22,991 nucleotides of DNA from Actinomycetes bacterium (GTDB lineage Bacteria > Actinomycetota > Actinomycetes > Actinomycetales > Cellulomonadaceae), in assembly GCA_023438885.1 (NCBI GenBank), contig JAEXPS010000038.1, forward strand, positions 1 through 22,991, read 5' to 3'. The position numbers and the translations under genes are program-made. Below are positions 1 to 7,580 of the stretch, piece by piece. The notes under the pieces are model-generated. The model ran no database searches and was not told the origin of the DNA. It was given only the letters and a program-made list of their open reading frames with translations. How positions within the stretch are numbered: position 1 is the first letter of the stretch; each line of letters begins with the position of its first letter.

Positions 1-42
1 GGCCCAGCCCTGACCCGACCGCCCGCGGTGACTCAGGGGACC

Positions 43-81
43 CGCGCGCCCGCCCTCGCGACGGTGCGGGGCGGGAGCGCG
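43..81 (-). terminator. Possible hairpin terminator after ppdK
   Basis: A 13-bp imperfect inverted repeat (arms 43-55 and 69-81, one mismatch, 13-nt loop) lies 13 bases beyond the ppdK stop codon on the minus strand. It is GC-only and no T-run follows on the transcribed side, so it is not a classical intrinsic terminator. Actinobacterial terminators often lack a U-tract, but chance stems are also common at this base composition. Confidence 0.35.
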
Positions 82-94
82 AGATCCCGTGGGG

Positions 95-2803
95 TCAGCG
101 CGAGTCGCTGCCGGCGGTCTCGACCGAGGCCCGGCCCGCCTCGAGCCGGGCGACCGGCACGCGGAACGGCGAGCACGAGACGTAGTCGAGGCCGACGCTG
201 TGGAAGAACCGGATGGACTCCGGGTCGCCCCCGTGCTCGCCGCAGCCGCCGAGGTGGAGGTCGGGCCGCGTGGCCTTGCCCTCGTCGACGGCGATCTTGA
301 CGAGGCGCCCGACGCCGGGGGTGTCGATCGTCTCGAACGGCGACACCGAGAGGACACCGTTGGCGGTGTACTGCGCGAAGAACGCGCCCTCGACGTCGTC
401 ACGCGAGAAGCCCCACGTCGTCTGCGTCAGGTCGTTGGTGCCGAAGGAGAAGAACTCGGCCTCCTCGGCGATGCGGCCCGCGGTGAGGGCGGCGCGCGGC
501 AGCTCGATCATGCAGCCGACCGGCAGCTCGAGCTCGATGCCGTACTTCTCGCCGACCTCCTTCATGATCTCCAGTGCGTTGTCGCGCACCAGGTGCAGCT
601 CCTGGATGGAGCCGATCAGCGGGACCATGATCTCGGCCTTCGGGTTGCCGCCGGCCTTGATGCGGAGCGCCTGCGCCTCGCAGATGGCGCGGATCTGCAG
701 CTCGAACAGCCCGGGGATGACGAGCCCGAGGCGCACGCCACGAAGGCCGAGCATCGGGTTGGCCTCGTGCATCCGCTCGACCGCGGCGAGCAGCTCGACG
801 TCGCGCTCGTCGACCTCGCCCCGCTCCTTGGCGACCGCGACCTTGACCGACAGCGCGGTCAGGTCGGGCAGGAACTCGTGCAGCGGCGGGTCGATCAGCC
901 GGATCGTCGTCGGCAGGCCGTCCATCGCCTCGAAGATGTCCGTGAAGTCCTGCGTCTGCAGCGGCAGCAGGGCGGCGAAGGCGGCCTCGCGCTCCTCGTC
1001 CGTCCGGGCCAGGACCACGCGCTCGACGAGCACGCGGCGGTCGCCGAGGAACATGTGCTCCGTACGGCACAGGCCGATGCCCTGGGCGCCGAGCTGCCGG
1101 GCGCGGATCGCGTCCTCCGCCGTGTCGGCGTTGGCGCGCACCTTGAGCCGGCGGCTCTCGTCCGCGTGGCTGATGATCCTGTCGACCGCCTTGACCAGCT
1201 CGGCGGTGTCCTCGTCGGCCGCCTGCTCCAGCGCGGCGTCGAGGCCCTTCTCCAGGTAGGTGGTCACGGGCGACGGGGTGACGGGGACCTCGCCGAGGAA
1301 CACCTCACCGGTGGTGCCGTCGATGGCAATGACGTCGCCCTCGTTGACCACGGTGGTGCCACAGGTGAACTTCCGGGCCACCGGGTCCACCCAGAGCGCC
1401 TCGGCGCCGACGACAGCCGTGCGGCCCATGCCGCGGGCGACGACGGCGGCGTGCGACGTCTTGCCGCCGCGCGCGGTGAGGATGCCGACCGAGGCGATCA
1501 TGCCGCCGAGGTCGTCGGGGTTGGTCTCGCGCCGGACGAGGATGACGTCCTTGCCGTTCGCCGCCCACTCCTCGGCCGTCTTGGAGTCGAACACCGCGGC
1601 ACCCACCGCGGCGCCCGGCGAGGCCGCCATCGCCTTGGTGAGCAGGTTCGTCGCCGCGCCGGGCGCGAACTGCGGGAACAGCAGCTGGGTCAGCTGAGCG
1701 CCGGTGACGCGGGAGAGCGCCTCGTCCATCGTGATCAGGTGCTCGTCGACGAGCTGCGCGGCGATCCGGAACGCCGCCGGGGCGGTGCGCTTGCCGACGC
1801 GGGTCTGGAGCATCCAGAGCTTGCCGCGCTCGATGGTGAACTCGATGTCGCACAGGTCGCGGTAGTGCGTCTCGAGCTGACGCATGACCTTCTTCAGCTC
1901 GGCGTACGAGTCGGCGTCGAGGCGCTCGAGGTCGGACAGGGACATCGTGTTGCGGATGCCCGCGACGACGTCCTCGCCCTGGGCGTTGGACAGGTAGTCG
2001 CCGTAGTCGCCGACCTTGCCGGTGCCGGGGTCGCGTGTGAACGCGACGCCGGTGCCCGAGTCGGCGCCGAGGTTGCCGAACACCATCGCGACGACGTTGA
2101 CGGCGGTGCCGAGGTCGTCGGAGATGCGCTCCTTGCGGCGGTACAGGCGCGCGCGCTCGGTGCCCCACGACCCGAAGACGGCGACGATCGCCAGGTCGAG
2201 CTGCTCGCGCGGGTGCTGCGGGAACTCGCGGCCGGTCTCGTCCACGACGATCTGCTTGAACGTTGTGACCAGTTCGCGCAGGTCGTCGGCCGTCAGGTCG
2301 ACGTCGTTGGTGACGCCGCGGGCCTCCTTGGCGGCGTCCAGGGCGTCGGCGAACTTGTCGCCGTCGATGCCGAGCACCGTGCGGCCGAACATCTGGATCA
2401 GGCGGCGGTAGGAGTCCCACGCGAACCGCTCGTTGTGGCTGAACTCGGCCAGGCCGCGCACGGAGGCGTCGTTGAGGCCGACGTTGAGGACCGTCTCCAT
2501 CATGCCGGGCATCGAGAACTTCGCGCCGGAGCGGACGGAGACGAGCAGGGGCTCGTGGACGTCGCCGAGCGTGCGGCCCATCTCGTCCTCGAGGTGTCGC
2601 AGCGCCTGGGTGACCTCGACGCGCAGCTCAGGCGGAACGTCGCCCGTCTTCATGTAGGCCCGGCAGGCCTCGGTGGTGATGGTGAAACCCGGGGGGACGG
2701 GCAGTCCCAGGCGAGTCATCTCGGCAAGATTGGCACCCTTGCCGCCGAGCAGGTCCTTCTGGTCCTTGTCGCCCTCGGTGAAGTCCTTGACGTACTTGGC
2801 CAC
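95..2803 (-). CDS. ppdK: Pyruvate, phosphate dikinase
   Basis: Interconverts pyruvate + ATP + Pi and phosphoenolpyruvate + AMP + PPi in the cytosol, at the glycolysis/gluconeogenesis junction. The 902-residue product has normal family length. The N-terminal ATP-grasp domain (about 1-340) opens with a Gly/Lys-rich loop near residues 20-24. The swivelling phosphohistidine domain carries GGKTSHAAVVARGMG with catalytic His451, and Thr449 sits two residues before it, where the PDRP regulatory threonine lies in other PPDKs. The C-terminal TIM-barrel has the PEP/pyruvate-site motif GGCGEHGGDP with Cys854. I chose the GTG at 2803 because GGAGGT (2811-2816) lies 7 nt upstream and the protein then starts as PPDKs do (AKYVKDF). 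The frame stays open to 3004, but those 67 extra residues look non-coding. The gene is monocistronic here and divergent from the surface-protein gene. No regulatory kinase gene (PDRP) is visible in the window. Confidence 0.97.
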   Translation of the reverse strand: MAKYVKDFTEGDKDQKDLLGGKGANLAEMTRLGLPVPPGFTITTEACRAYMKTGDVPPELRVEVTQALRHLEDEMGRTLGDVHEPLLVSVRSGAKFSMPGMMETVLNVGLNDASVRGLAEFSHNERFAWDSYRRLIQMFGRTVLGIDGDKFADALDAAKEARGVTNDVDLTADDLRELVTTFKQIVVDETGREFPQHPREQLDLAIVAVFGSWGTERARLYRRKERISDDLGTAVNVVAMVFGNLGADSGTGVAFTRDPGTGKVGDYGDYLSNAQGEDVVAGIRNTMSLSDLERLDADSYAELKKVMRQLETHYRDLCDIEFTIERGKLWMLQTRVGKRTAPAAFRIAAQLVDEHLITMDEALSRVTGAQLTQLLFPQFAPGAATNLLTKAMAASPGAAVGAAVFDSKTAEEWAANGKDVILVRRETNPDDLGGMIASVGILTARGGKTSHAAVVARGMGRTAVVGAEALWVDPVARKFTCGTTVVNEGDVIAIDGTTGEVFLGEVPVTPSPVTTYLEKGLDAALEQAADEDTAELVKAVDRIISHADESRRLKVRANADTAEDAIRARQLGAQGIGLCRTEHMFLGDRRVLVERVVLARTDEEREAAFAALLPLQTQDFTDIFEAMDGLPTTIRLIDPPLHEFLPDLTALSVKVAVAKERGEVDERDVELLAAVERMHEANPMLGLRGVRLGLVIPGLFELQIRAICEAQALRIKAGGNPKAEIMVPLIGSIQELHLVRDNALEIMKEVGEKYGIELELPVGCMIELPRAALTAGRIAEEAEFFSFGTNDLTQTTWGFSRDDVEGAFFAQYTANGVLSVSPFETIDTPGVGRLVKIAVDEGKATRPDLHLGGCGEHGGDPESIRFFHSVGLDYVSCSPFRVPVARLEAGRASVETAGSDSR

Positions 2804-3121
2804 GGTTGGCACCTCCGCGTGTGCCGCCGGGCGCCGTCGCCCGGCGTTCTCGCCCGTCAGTCTGGCGCCCGACGGCGAATGATGCCTCAGGACGAAGGGC
2901 CCAGCGGTGGCGCCGAGCCCCGCCGCAGGTCCCCGCACGGCCTGGGCGCGGGTGCCCTCGGATCCCCGTCGAGGTACCCACGACTGGTCGCGAGAGCGCA
3001 CCACGAACGGCGGGGGGCCACCCCTGGAAGCCGACAGTCGTCCCGCAGGCGGCCCCGGTCGCCGGTCACCCTTGCCGTCGTTGCCACACCGGCAGCATTC
3101 GGCGATCGACAGGGACAGCGA
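2804..3121. other. Divergent intergenic region between ppdK and the surface-protein gene
   Basis: This 318-bp stretch holds no convincing gene and must contain the promoters of both divergent genes. On the plus strand AGGGA (3111-3115) is a reasonable ribosome binding site 6 nt before the ATG at 3122. A weak promoter candidate is TTGCCG (3072-3077) with GCATTC (3095-3100) at a 17-bp spacer; its -10 is poor and I do not rely on it. On the ppdK side I see a leader hairpin (listed separately) but no clear -10/-35 pair. Confidence 0.6.
2825..2846 (-). promoter_or_regulatory. Perfect 9-bp hairpin in the ppdK leader
   Basis: CCGGGCG-type arms at 2825-2833 and 2838-2846 are perfect reverse complements (9 bp) around a 4-nt loop, CCGT on the plus strand. 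The element ends 21 bases before the ppdK GTG and 8 bases before its Shine-Dalgarno sequence (2811-2816), so it would lie in the mRNA leader. It could be an operator half-site pair, a leader structure that affects translation, or chance in GC-rich DNA. Confidence 0.4.
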
Positions 3122-6019
3122 ATGAGCATCCGCAGCGCAAGTCGACGGATGCCGAGTCGTTTGCTCGCCGGTGCGGGTGCCGCGGGGCTGGTTCTCGTGA
3201 CTGTCGCCACCTGGTCGACGGAAGCGGAGGCAGCCTCGACGGCTCCCGCGGGAGCCGTCACCGCGACGGCCTGGGCACAGGTCCCCGCACTCGTGAGTTC
3301 TGGTGCGGCCGCGATCGTGCTCGACCCCGCCATCGGTTCCCCCGCCAGCGCGGTGTCGGTGACGGTTCCCGCCGGCACGTCGTTGTGGATCGGTGGAGCC
3401 GACCCAGCCAACCCCGTGGCGGTGGGGGCGTCCGGCAGCTTCCGCGCGCTCAGCTTCACCGCGGGCGGGCCGGGTGCCTCCGTCGAGATCGCCAACCTGT
3501 ACCTGACCGGCAGGAACGCGGTGGGCGCGGACGGCTCCTGGACGACCTCGACCGGCGGCGGAGGCCTCGGCATCTCCTCGTTCGCGGGAGGCTCCGTCGT
3601 CCTGCGCGGGCTGGTGGTCGAGGGGGTCTGCAACGCGATCTCCGCCGGCGGCTTCGGCTCCTTGACGGTGGACGAGTCGACCTTCCGTGGCAACCCGTGC
3701 GCCAACGGTGGGGCCCTGCAGATCTCTCCGTCGGACGGGCCGATCCGCATCGAGGACTCGACCTTCATCGGCAACGGCAACAAGGCGACCGCGTACTACG
3801 CCGGAGCCATCAACGTCTCCGGCGGCAGGGCCGACCTGGTGATCGACCGCTCCGTGTTCCTGCGGAACACGTCGGGCGGACGGGGCGGGGCCATCTTCCT
3901 GCGCGGCACCACCGGGTCGTTCACGGTGCGGGACTCCTACTTCGAGGGCAACTCGAACAACTTCCCCGAGGCGGGCGGCACCACGGCGTCGCGCAGCGAC
4001 GGCGGCGCGATCGGCGTCGAGATGCAGAACGCCGGGCCAACTCTCGACTTCCTGGTCGACGGCTCGAGCTTCGTCGGGAACTCCGCCTACGACGAGGGCG
4101 GCGCCATCCTCGTCGAAGGTCTCGGCGTGGTGCCGACCACGCTGCGCAACTCGACCTTCGTCGCCAACCTCGCGGCGGGGAAGGCCGGTACCACCGACGG
4201 CAGCGACGGCGGCGGGGCCGTCGAGATCACCGACGGGAACGTGCTGGTGGACTCGAGCACGTTCGCGGCCAACACGGCGGCCCAGGGCGGGCTGCTCACG
4301 CAGCGGGGCGGGGCCATCACGAACGACTCGTCGTCGACACCCGCTGCCGTCAAGATGCAGTTCAGGAACTCGCTCCTCCTCGGCAACACCGCGACGTCCG
4401 GGAAGTACCAGAACGTGTACTCCTCGGCGGGGGTGATCGATCTGGGCGGGAACCTCGGCATCGACAACGGGACGGCGCTCCCGGCGGGAGTGACCGCGCA
4501 GGCAGCGTTCGGGACCGCGTCACCGACCGCGACCGCGAACGGCAGCTCGGTGCACGCGGGCGACCCGCGGTGGGCGCTCGACGCCGCCGACGGCGGATAC
4601 CGCACCGTCCCGAGCGTGCCGATCGTCCCGCGGGATGCCGCGCACGCCGACGGCCCTGCGGGCATCGCGGACAACGCCGGCACCGCAGCCGGTGGCGCCG
4701 CGGCGGATCAGCGTCACCTCGCGCGACGGCTGACGCCGGACGTGGGCGCCGTCGAGCTCGTCTGGCTGCGCTACGACGCCAACGGAGGCACGTGGGCCTC
4801 CACGGGCACCGCCGACCCCGGCCAGTGGATCCCGGCCGGCGACACGATCGGTGCGGTGTACCAGGTCGGCGACCCTGGCGACCAGGCATCCGGTTTCGCC
4901 AGCACCCTCGGAGCCCCGGTGCGCGAGGGCTACGTGTTCGGTGGCTGGTCGACCACGCCGTCCGGAGGCGACGACGCGTTCACCTCGCCCGTCGCCCTGG
5001 ACGACCAGACGCTGTACGCGATCTGGACCACGGCGGCACCCCAGCTGACGATCCGGAAGCAGGCCGACGCCGCGAGCGTGGCCGTGGGCGGCAGCGTGCT
5101 CTACACCCTCGTCGTGACGAACCACGGCCCAGGGGCGGTCACCGGTGTCTCGGTGAGCGAGGGCGAGTTCTCCGGGACCGGAGACCTGCCGGCGCTGACC
5201 TGCCCTCCGACGACGACACTCGCCGCAGGGGAGTCGCTCACCTGCACGGTGACCTACCCGGTGCCGGTGGCCGACCTGCTTGCCGGGCGACCGCTGTCGA
5301 ACACCGCCTCGGCCTCGGGCCTCGCCGGCGGGGAGCCGGTGGACGCGGTTGCGGTGGGTGCCGACGGGGCATACGTCGACGCCGCCGGCCAGGCCCTGGC
5401 GGACGGGGCCGAGCCGCAGCCCATCGCCGCGGCGTCGGTGGACGTCGCCGGTCTGACGATCCGCAAGACGGCGGCGCTCGCCGCGGGCGCTGCCGGCTCG
5501 GTGGGTGACCGGATCGACTACACGTTCGCGGTGGCCAACACCGGAAGCGTGCCGCTCCACGGCCTGGTCGTCGAGGACCTCCTGCCCGGCCTGTCTGCGG
5601 TGACGTGCGCCTCGACGGACCTCGCTGTCAGCGAGGCGACGACGTGCTCCGCCTCCTACGTGGTGACTGCCCAGGACGTCTCGACCGGACGGGTGACCAA
5701 CACCGCCGCGGCGACGGCCCTCGGGCCCGACGAGGAGACCGTCCGGGCGATCGCCGTCGACCAGGGCGGGCGGGCGATCCCCGACCCGGACGCGCCCGCG
5801 GACGCCACGAAGGCCTCGCTCACGTCGACCGCGACGGTGGACCTGGCTCCGGAGATCGTGCCGGTGCCGGAGGACACGAGCCAGGGCGACCTCGCCCTGA
5901 CGGGTGCGGTTGCCGGCCCCCTCGGTCTGGCGGCCTTGGCTCTCGTGGCCGGCGGCACCGCGCTGGTGGTTCTCCGTCGGGGACAGTCGCAGCGGACCGG
6001 GGCGCGCGGGGGTCGCTGA
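3122..6019 (+). CDS. Secreted, sortase-anchored surface protein with Pmp-like beta-helix, DUF11 repeats and LALTG signal
   Basis: Predicted 965-residue wall-attached surface protein; its ligand or function is unknown. Residues 1-37 form a signal peptide (basic SRRMPSR, hydrophobic core, cut after AEA). Residues about 185-400 hold seven spaced units combining an FxxN tetrapeptide (FRGN, FIGN, FLRN, FEGN, FVGN, FVAN, FAAN) with GGA[ILV] or a variant, as in chlamydial Pmp proteins and related right-handed beta-helices. A closing DQRHLARR...DVGAVE segment (about 529-545) matches the end of choice-of-anchor-Q-type helices. Residues about 547-635 form a Listeria-Bacteroides (InlB B-type) repeat with YDANGGTW and GYVFGGWST. 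Two DUF11-like beta-sandwiches follow (about 641-733 and 778-873). The C-terminus has LALTG at 924-928, a hydrophobic helix and a basic tail, the pattern used by class E sortases. The frame is open far upstream (from 89), but that part is antisense to ppdK. The ATG at 3122 has a ribosome site and is followed at once by the signal peptide. Confidence 0.9.
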   Translation: MSIRSASRRMPSRLLAGAGAAGLVLVTVATWSTEAEAASTAPAGAVTATAWAQVPALVSSGAAAIVLDPAIGSPASAVSVTVPAGTSLWIGGADPANPVAVGASGSFRALSFTAGGPGASVEIANLYLTGRNAVGADGSWTTSTGGGGLGISSFAGGSVVLRGLVVEGVCNAISAGGFGSLTVDESTFRGNPCANGGALQISPSDGPIRIEDSTFIGNGNKATAYYAGAINVSGGRADLVIDRSVFLRNTSGGRGGAIFLRGTTGSFTVRDSYFEGNSNNFPEAGGTTASRSDGGAIGVEMQNAGPTLDFLVDGSSFVGNSAYDEGGAILVEGLGVVPTTLRNSTFVANLAAGKAGTTDGSDGGGAVEITDGNVLVDSSTFAANTAAQGGLLTQRGGAITNDSSSTPAAVKMQFRNSLLLGNTATSGKYQNVYSSAGVIDLGGNLGIDNGTALPAGVTAQAAFGTASPTATANGSSVHAGDPRWALDAADGGYRTVPSVPIVPRDAAHADGPAGIADNAGTAAGGAAADQRHLARRLTPDVGAVELVWLRYDANGGTWASTGTADPGQWIPAGDTIGAVYQVGDPGDQASGFASTLGAPVREGYVFGGWSTTPSGGDDAFTSPVALDDQTLYAIWTTAAPQLTIRKQADAASVAVGGSVLYTLVVTNHGPGAVTGVSVSEGEFSGTGDLPALTCPPTTTLAAGESLTCTVTYPVPVADLLAGRPLSNTASASGLAGGEPVDAVAVGADGAYVDAAGQALADGAEPQPIAAASVDVAGLTIRKTAALAAGAAGSVGDRIDYTFAVANTGSVPLHGLVVEDLLPGLSAVTCASTDLAVSEATTCSASYVVTAQDVSTGRVTNTAAATALGPDEETVRAIAVDQGGRAIPDPDAPADATKASLTSTATVDLAPEIVPVPEDTSQGDLALTGAVAGPLGLAALALVAGGTALVVLRRGQSQRTGARGGR
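3672..4330 (+). repeat. Coding repeat array: seven FxxN / GGA[ILV] beta-helix coils
   Basis: Within the surface protein, units of about 25-45 residues each begin with [ST]xF..N (STFRGN, STFIGN, SVFLRN, SYFEGN, SSFVGN, STFVAN, STFAAN) and usually continue to a GGA[ILV] turn (GGAL, AGAI, GGAI, GGAI, GGAI, GGAV, GGAI). Units diverge in sequence and spacing, so this is an old protein-level repeat and not a recent DNA duplication. Confidence 0.75.
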
Positions 6020-6038
6020 GGCTCGTCCTCGCCCCGCG
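6005..6038 (+). terminator. Possible weak terminator overlapping the surface-protein stop
   Basis: CGCGGGG (6005-6011) can pair with CCCCGCG (6032-6038). Inside that loop GAGG (6018-6021) can pair with CCTC (6027-6030). The structure has a 6-nt bulge, begins inside the stop-proximal codons and lacks a T-run, so it is weak. It would separate the surface gene from phoH. Confidence 0.25.
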
Positions 6039-6040
6039 GG

Positions 6041-6070
6041 TAGCATGGATCGTCACCCGATCCGAAGGAG
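6041..6070 (+). promoter_or_regulatory. Candidate -10 box and displaced ribosome site upstream of phoH
   Basis: TAGCAT (6041-6046) fits the actinobacterial TAnnnT -10 pattern in otherwise GC-rich DNA, but I see no good -35. GAAGGAG (6064-6070) is a strong Shine-Dalgarno sequence, yet it ends 21 nt before the only usable in-frame start (ATG 6092), because an in-frame TAG occurs at 6041-6043 with no start codon between. The long spacing suggests looping, or a start decided by something else. Confidence 0.35.
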
Positions 6071-6091
6071 TGCACGGCACCCGCCGACCCC

Positions 6092-7117
6092 ATGGCACAG
6101 TCCACCCCAGCCCCTCGCCTGCCGCGCACCAGCGCAGCCGCCTCAGCAGCCGCACCGGCGCGGGTCGAGCACCGGATCAGCGTCCCGGCCGACATCTCGA
6201 TGGTCGAGCTCCTCGGCCTGCGCGACGAGGTGCTGCGCGCCATCGAGGCAGGCTTTCCTCAGGTCGACGTCCACGTCCGCGGCAACCAGGTGACCCTGTC
6301 CGGCCCGGCCGGTGACGTCGCGCTGGTCGCGCGGCTGATCGACGAGCTCGTCGAGACCGCCGGCGCCGGCACCGCGCTGAGCCCGGAGGTCGTCACGCGC
6401 TCGATCGCGATGCTGCGCGAAGGCTCCACCGTGCGCCCGGCCGACGTGCTGACCTTCAACATCCTGTCCAGCCGGGGCCGCACCATCCGGCCCAAGACGG
6501 CCGGTCAGAAGGACTACGTCGACGCGATCGACCTGCACACGGTGACGTTCGGCATCGGCCCGGCGGGTACCGGCAAGACCTACCTGGCGATGGCCAAGGC
6601 CGTGCAGTACCTCCAGGCGCGCAAGGTCAACCGGATCGTGCTGACGCGGCCCGCGGTCGAGGCGGGCGAGCGGCTCGGGTTCCTGCCGGGCACCCTCGCG
6701 GAGAAGATCGACCCCTACCTGCGCCCGCTCTACGACGCGCTGCACGACATGGTGGACCCCGACTCGATCCCACGGCTGCTCGAGGCCGGCACGGTCGAGG
6801 TGGCGCCGCTGGCGTACATGCGCGGCCGCACGCTCAACGACGCGTTCATCATCCTCGACGAGGCGCAGAACACCTCGAGCGAGCAGATGAAGATGTTCCT
6901 CACCCGCCTGGGCTTCGGCTCGAAGGTGGTGGTCACCGGCGACGTCACGCAGGTGGACCTGCCCGGCGGCACCACGAGCGGGCTGCGGATCGTCGAGCGC
7001 ATCCTCGGCGAGGTGGACGACGTCGCGTTCTGCCGGCTCAGCTCGGCGGACGTGGTGCGGCACAAGCTCGTCGGCGACATCATCGACGCCTACGCGAAGT
7101 GGGACGCCCAGGAGTGA
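6092..7117 (+). CDS. phoH: PhoH family P-loop ATPase
   Basis: 341-residue cytosolic ATPase of the PhoH/PhoL family. The biochemical role is not settled; its constant association with ybeY supports a part in RNA metabolism. Residues about 27-90 are a small alpha/beta (KH-like) N-terminal domain (ISVPADISMVELLGLRDEV) and about 130-335 the P-loop core. The Walker A motif is GPAGTGKT (156-163, Lys162) and Walker B is FIILDEAQN (252-260, Asp256-Glu257), followed by VTGDVTQVDLP as sensor-like motif. The first 25 residues are Ala/Pro/Ser-rich and look like a non-conserved tail. ATG 6092 is the only in-frame start after the upstream TAG at 6041. The gene leads a close-packed set with ybeY (10-bp gap), the CNNM gene and era. 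Confidence 0.95.
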   Translation: MAQSTPAPRLPRTSAAASAAAPARVEHRISVPADISMVELLGLRDEVLRAIEAGFPQVDVHVRGNQVTLSGPAGDVALVARLIDELVETAGAGTALSPEVVTRSIAMLREGSTVRPADVLTFNILSSRGRTIRPKTAGQKDYVDAIDLHTVTFGIGPAGTGKTYLAMAKAVQYLQARKVNRIVLTRPAVEAGERLGFLPGTLAEKIDPYLRPLYDALHDMVDPDSIPRLLEAGTVEVAPLAYMRGRTLNDAFIILDEAQNTSSEQMKMFLTRLGFGSKVVVTGDVTQVDLPGGTTSGLRIVERILGEVDDVAFCRLSSADVVRHKLVGDIIDAYAKWDAQE

Positions 7118-7127
7118 GCGCCGAAGA

Positions 7128-7580
7128 ATGAGCATCGAGGTCAACAACGAGTCGGGCCACGAGGTCGACGAGGCGGAGGTCGCCGCGCTCGCCCGCTACG
7201 TGCTCGACGAGATGCACCTGCACCCGCAGACCGACCTGTCGGTGCTGCTGGTGGACACCGACGTGATGACCGACCTGCACGTGCGCTGGATGGACGAGCC
7301 CGGGCCTACCGACGTGCTCAGCTTCCCGATGGACGAGCTGCGCCCCGGCCGTGACGACGACCCGGCCCCGGCCGGCCTGCTGGGCGACGTGGTGCTGTGC
7401 CCCGAGGTCGCCGCCAAGCAGGCGCTGACGGCCGGTCACAGCACGGCCGAGGAGCTGCTGCTGCTGACGGTCCACGGCATCCTGCACCTGCTGGGCTACG
7501 ACCACGCGGAGCCGGACGAGGAGAAGGAGATGTTCGCCCTGCAGCGTCGGCTGCTGCTGACGTTCCTGGCCGCCCGATGA
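7128..7580 (+). CDS. ybeY: Endoribonuclease YbeY (rRNA maturation factor)
   Basis: 150-residue single-strand-specific metallo-endoribonuclease of the UPF0054 family. In other bacteria it acts in 16S rRNA 3'-end maturation and ribosome quality control. The zinc signature HGxLHLxGYDH is intact: His116, His120 and His126 in VHGILHLLGYDH. The preceding TDVLSFP (61-67) and GDVVLCPE (86-93) motifs are also characteristic. Length is normal for the family. It starts 10 bp after phoH, and its TGA overlaps the next gene's ATG (ATGA, 7577-7580), which indicates translational coupling. Confidence 0.97.
   Translation: MSIEVNNESGHEVDEAEVAALARYVLDEMHLHPQTDLSVLLVDTDVMTDLHVRWMDEPGPTDVLSFPMDELRPGRDDDPAPAGLLGDVVLCPEVAAKQALTAGHSTAEELLLLTVHGILHLLGYDHAEPDEEKEMFALQRRLLLTFLAAR

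Noticed and set aside
2804..3004. 67-residue N-terminal extension of ppdK
   Set aside because: The extension has no PPDK similarity, and GTG 2803 has a near-perfect Shine-Dalgarno sequence at standard distance.
89..3121. About 1011 open codons in frame upstream of the surface protein, antisense to ppdK
   Set aside because: The translation is Arg/Asp/Leu/Val-rich low-complexity sequence typical of the antisense frame of a GC-rich gene. The signal peptide and ribosome site fix the real start at 3122.
3122..3145. Tat signal in the surface protein (SRRMPSR)
   Set aside because: Twin arginines are present, but the following Met-Pro-Ser does not fit the x-hydrophobic-hydrophobic-Lys pattern; an ordinary Sec signal explains it.
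6045..6293. Upstream ORF starting at ATG 6045 and overlapping phoH
   Set aside because: Out of frame with phoH, no ribosome site before it, Pro/Arg-rich translation; probably a chance frame.
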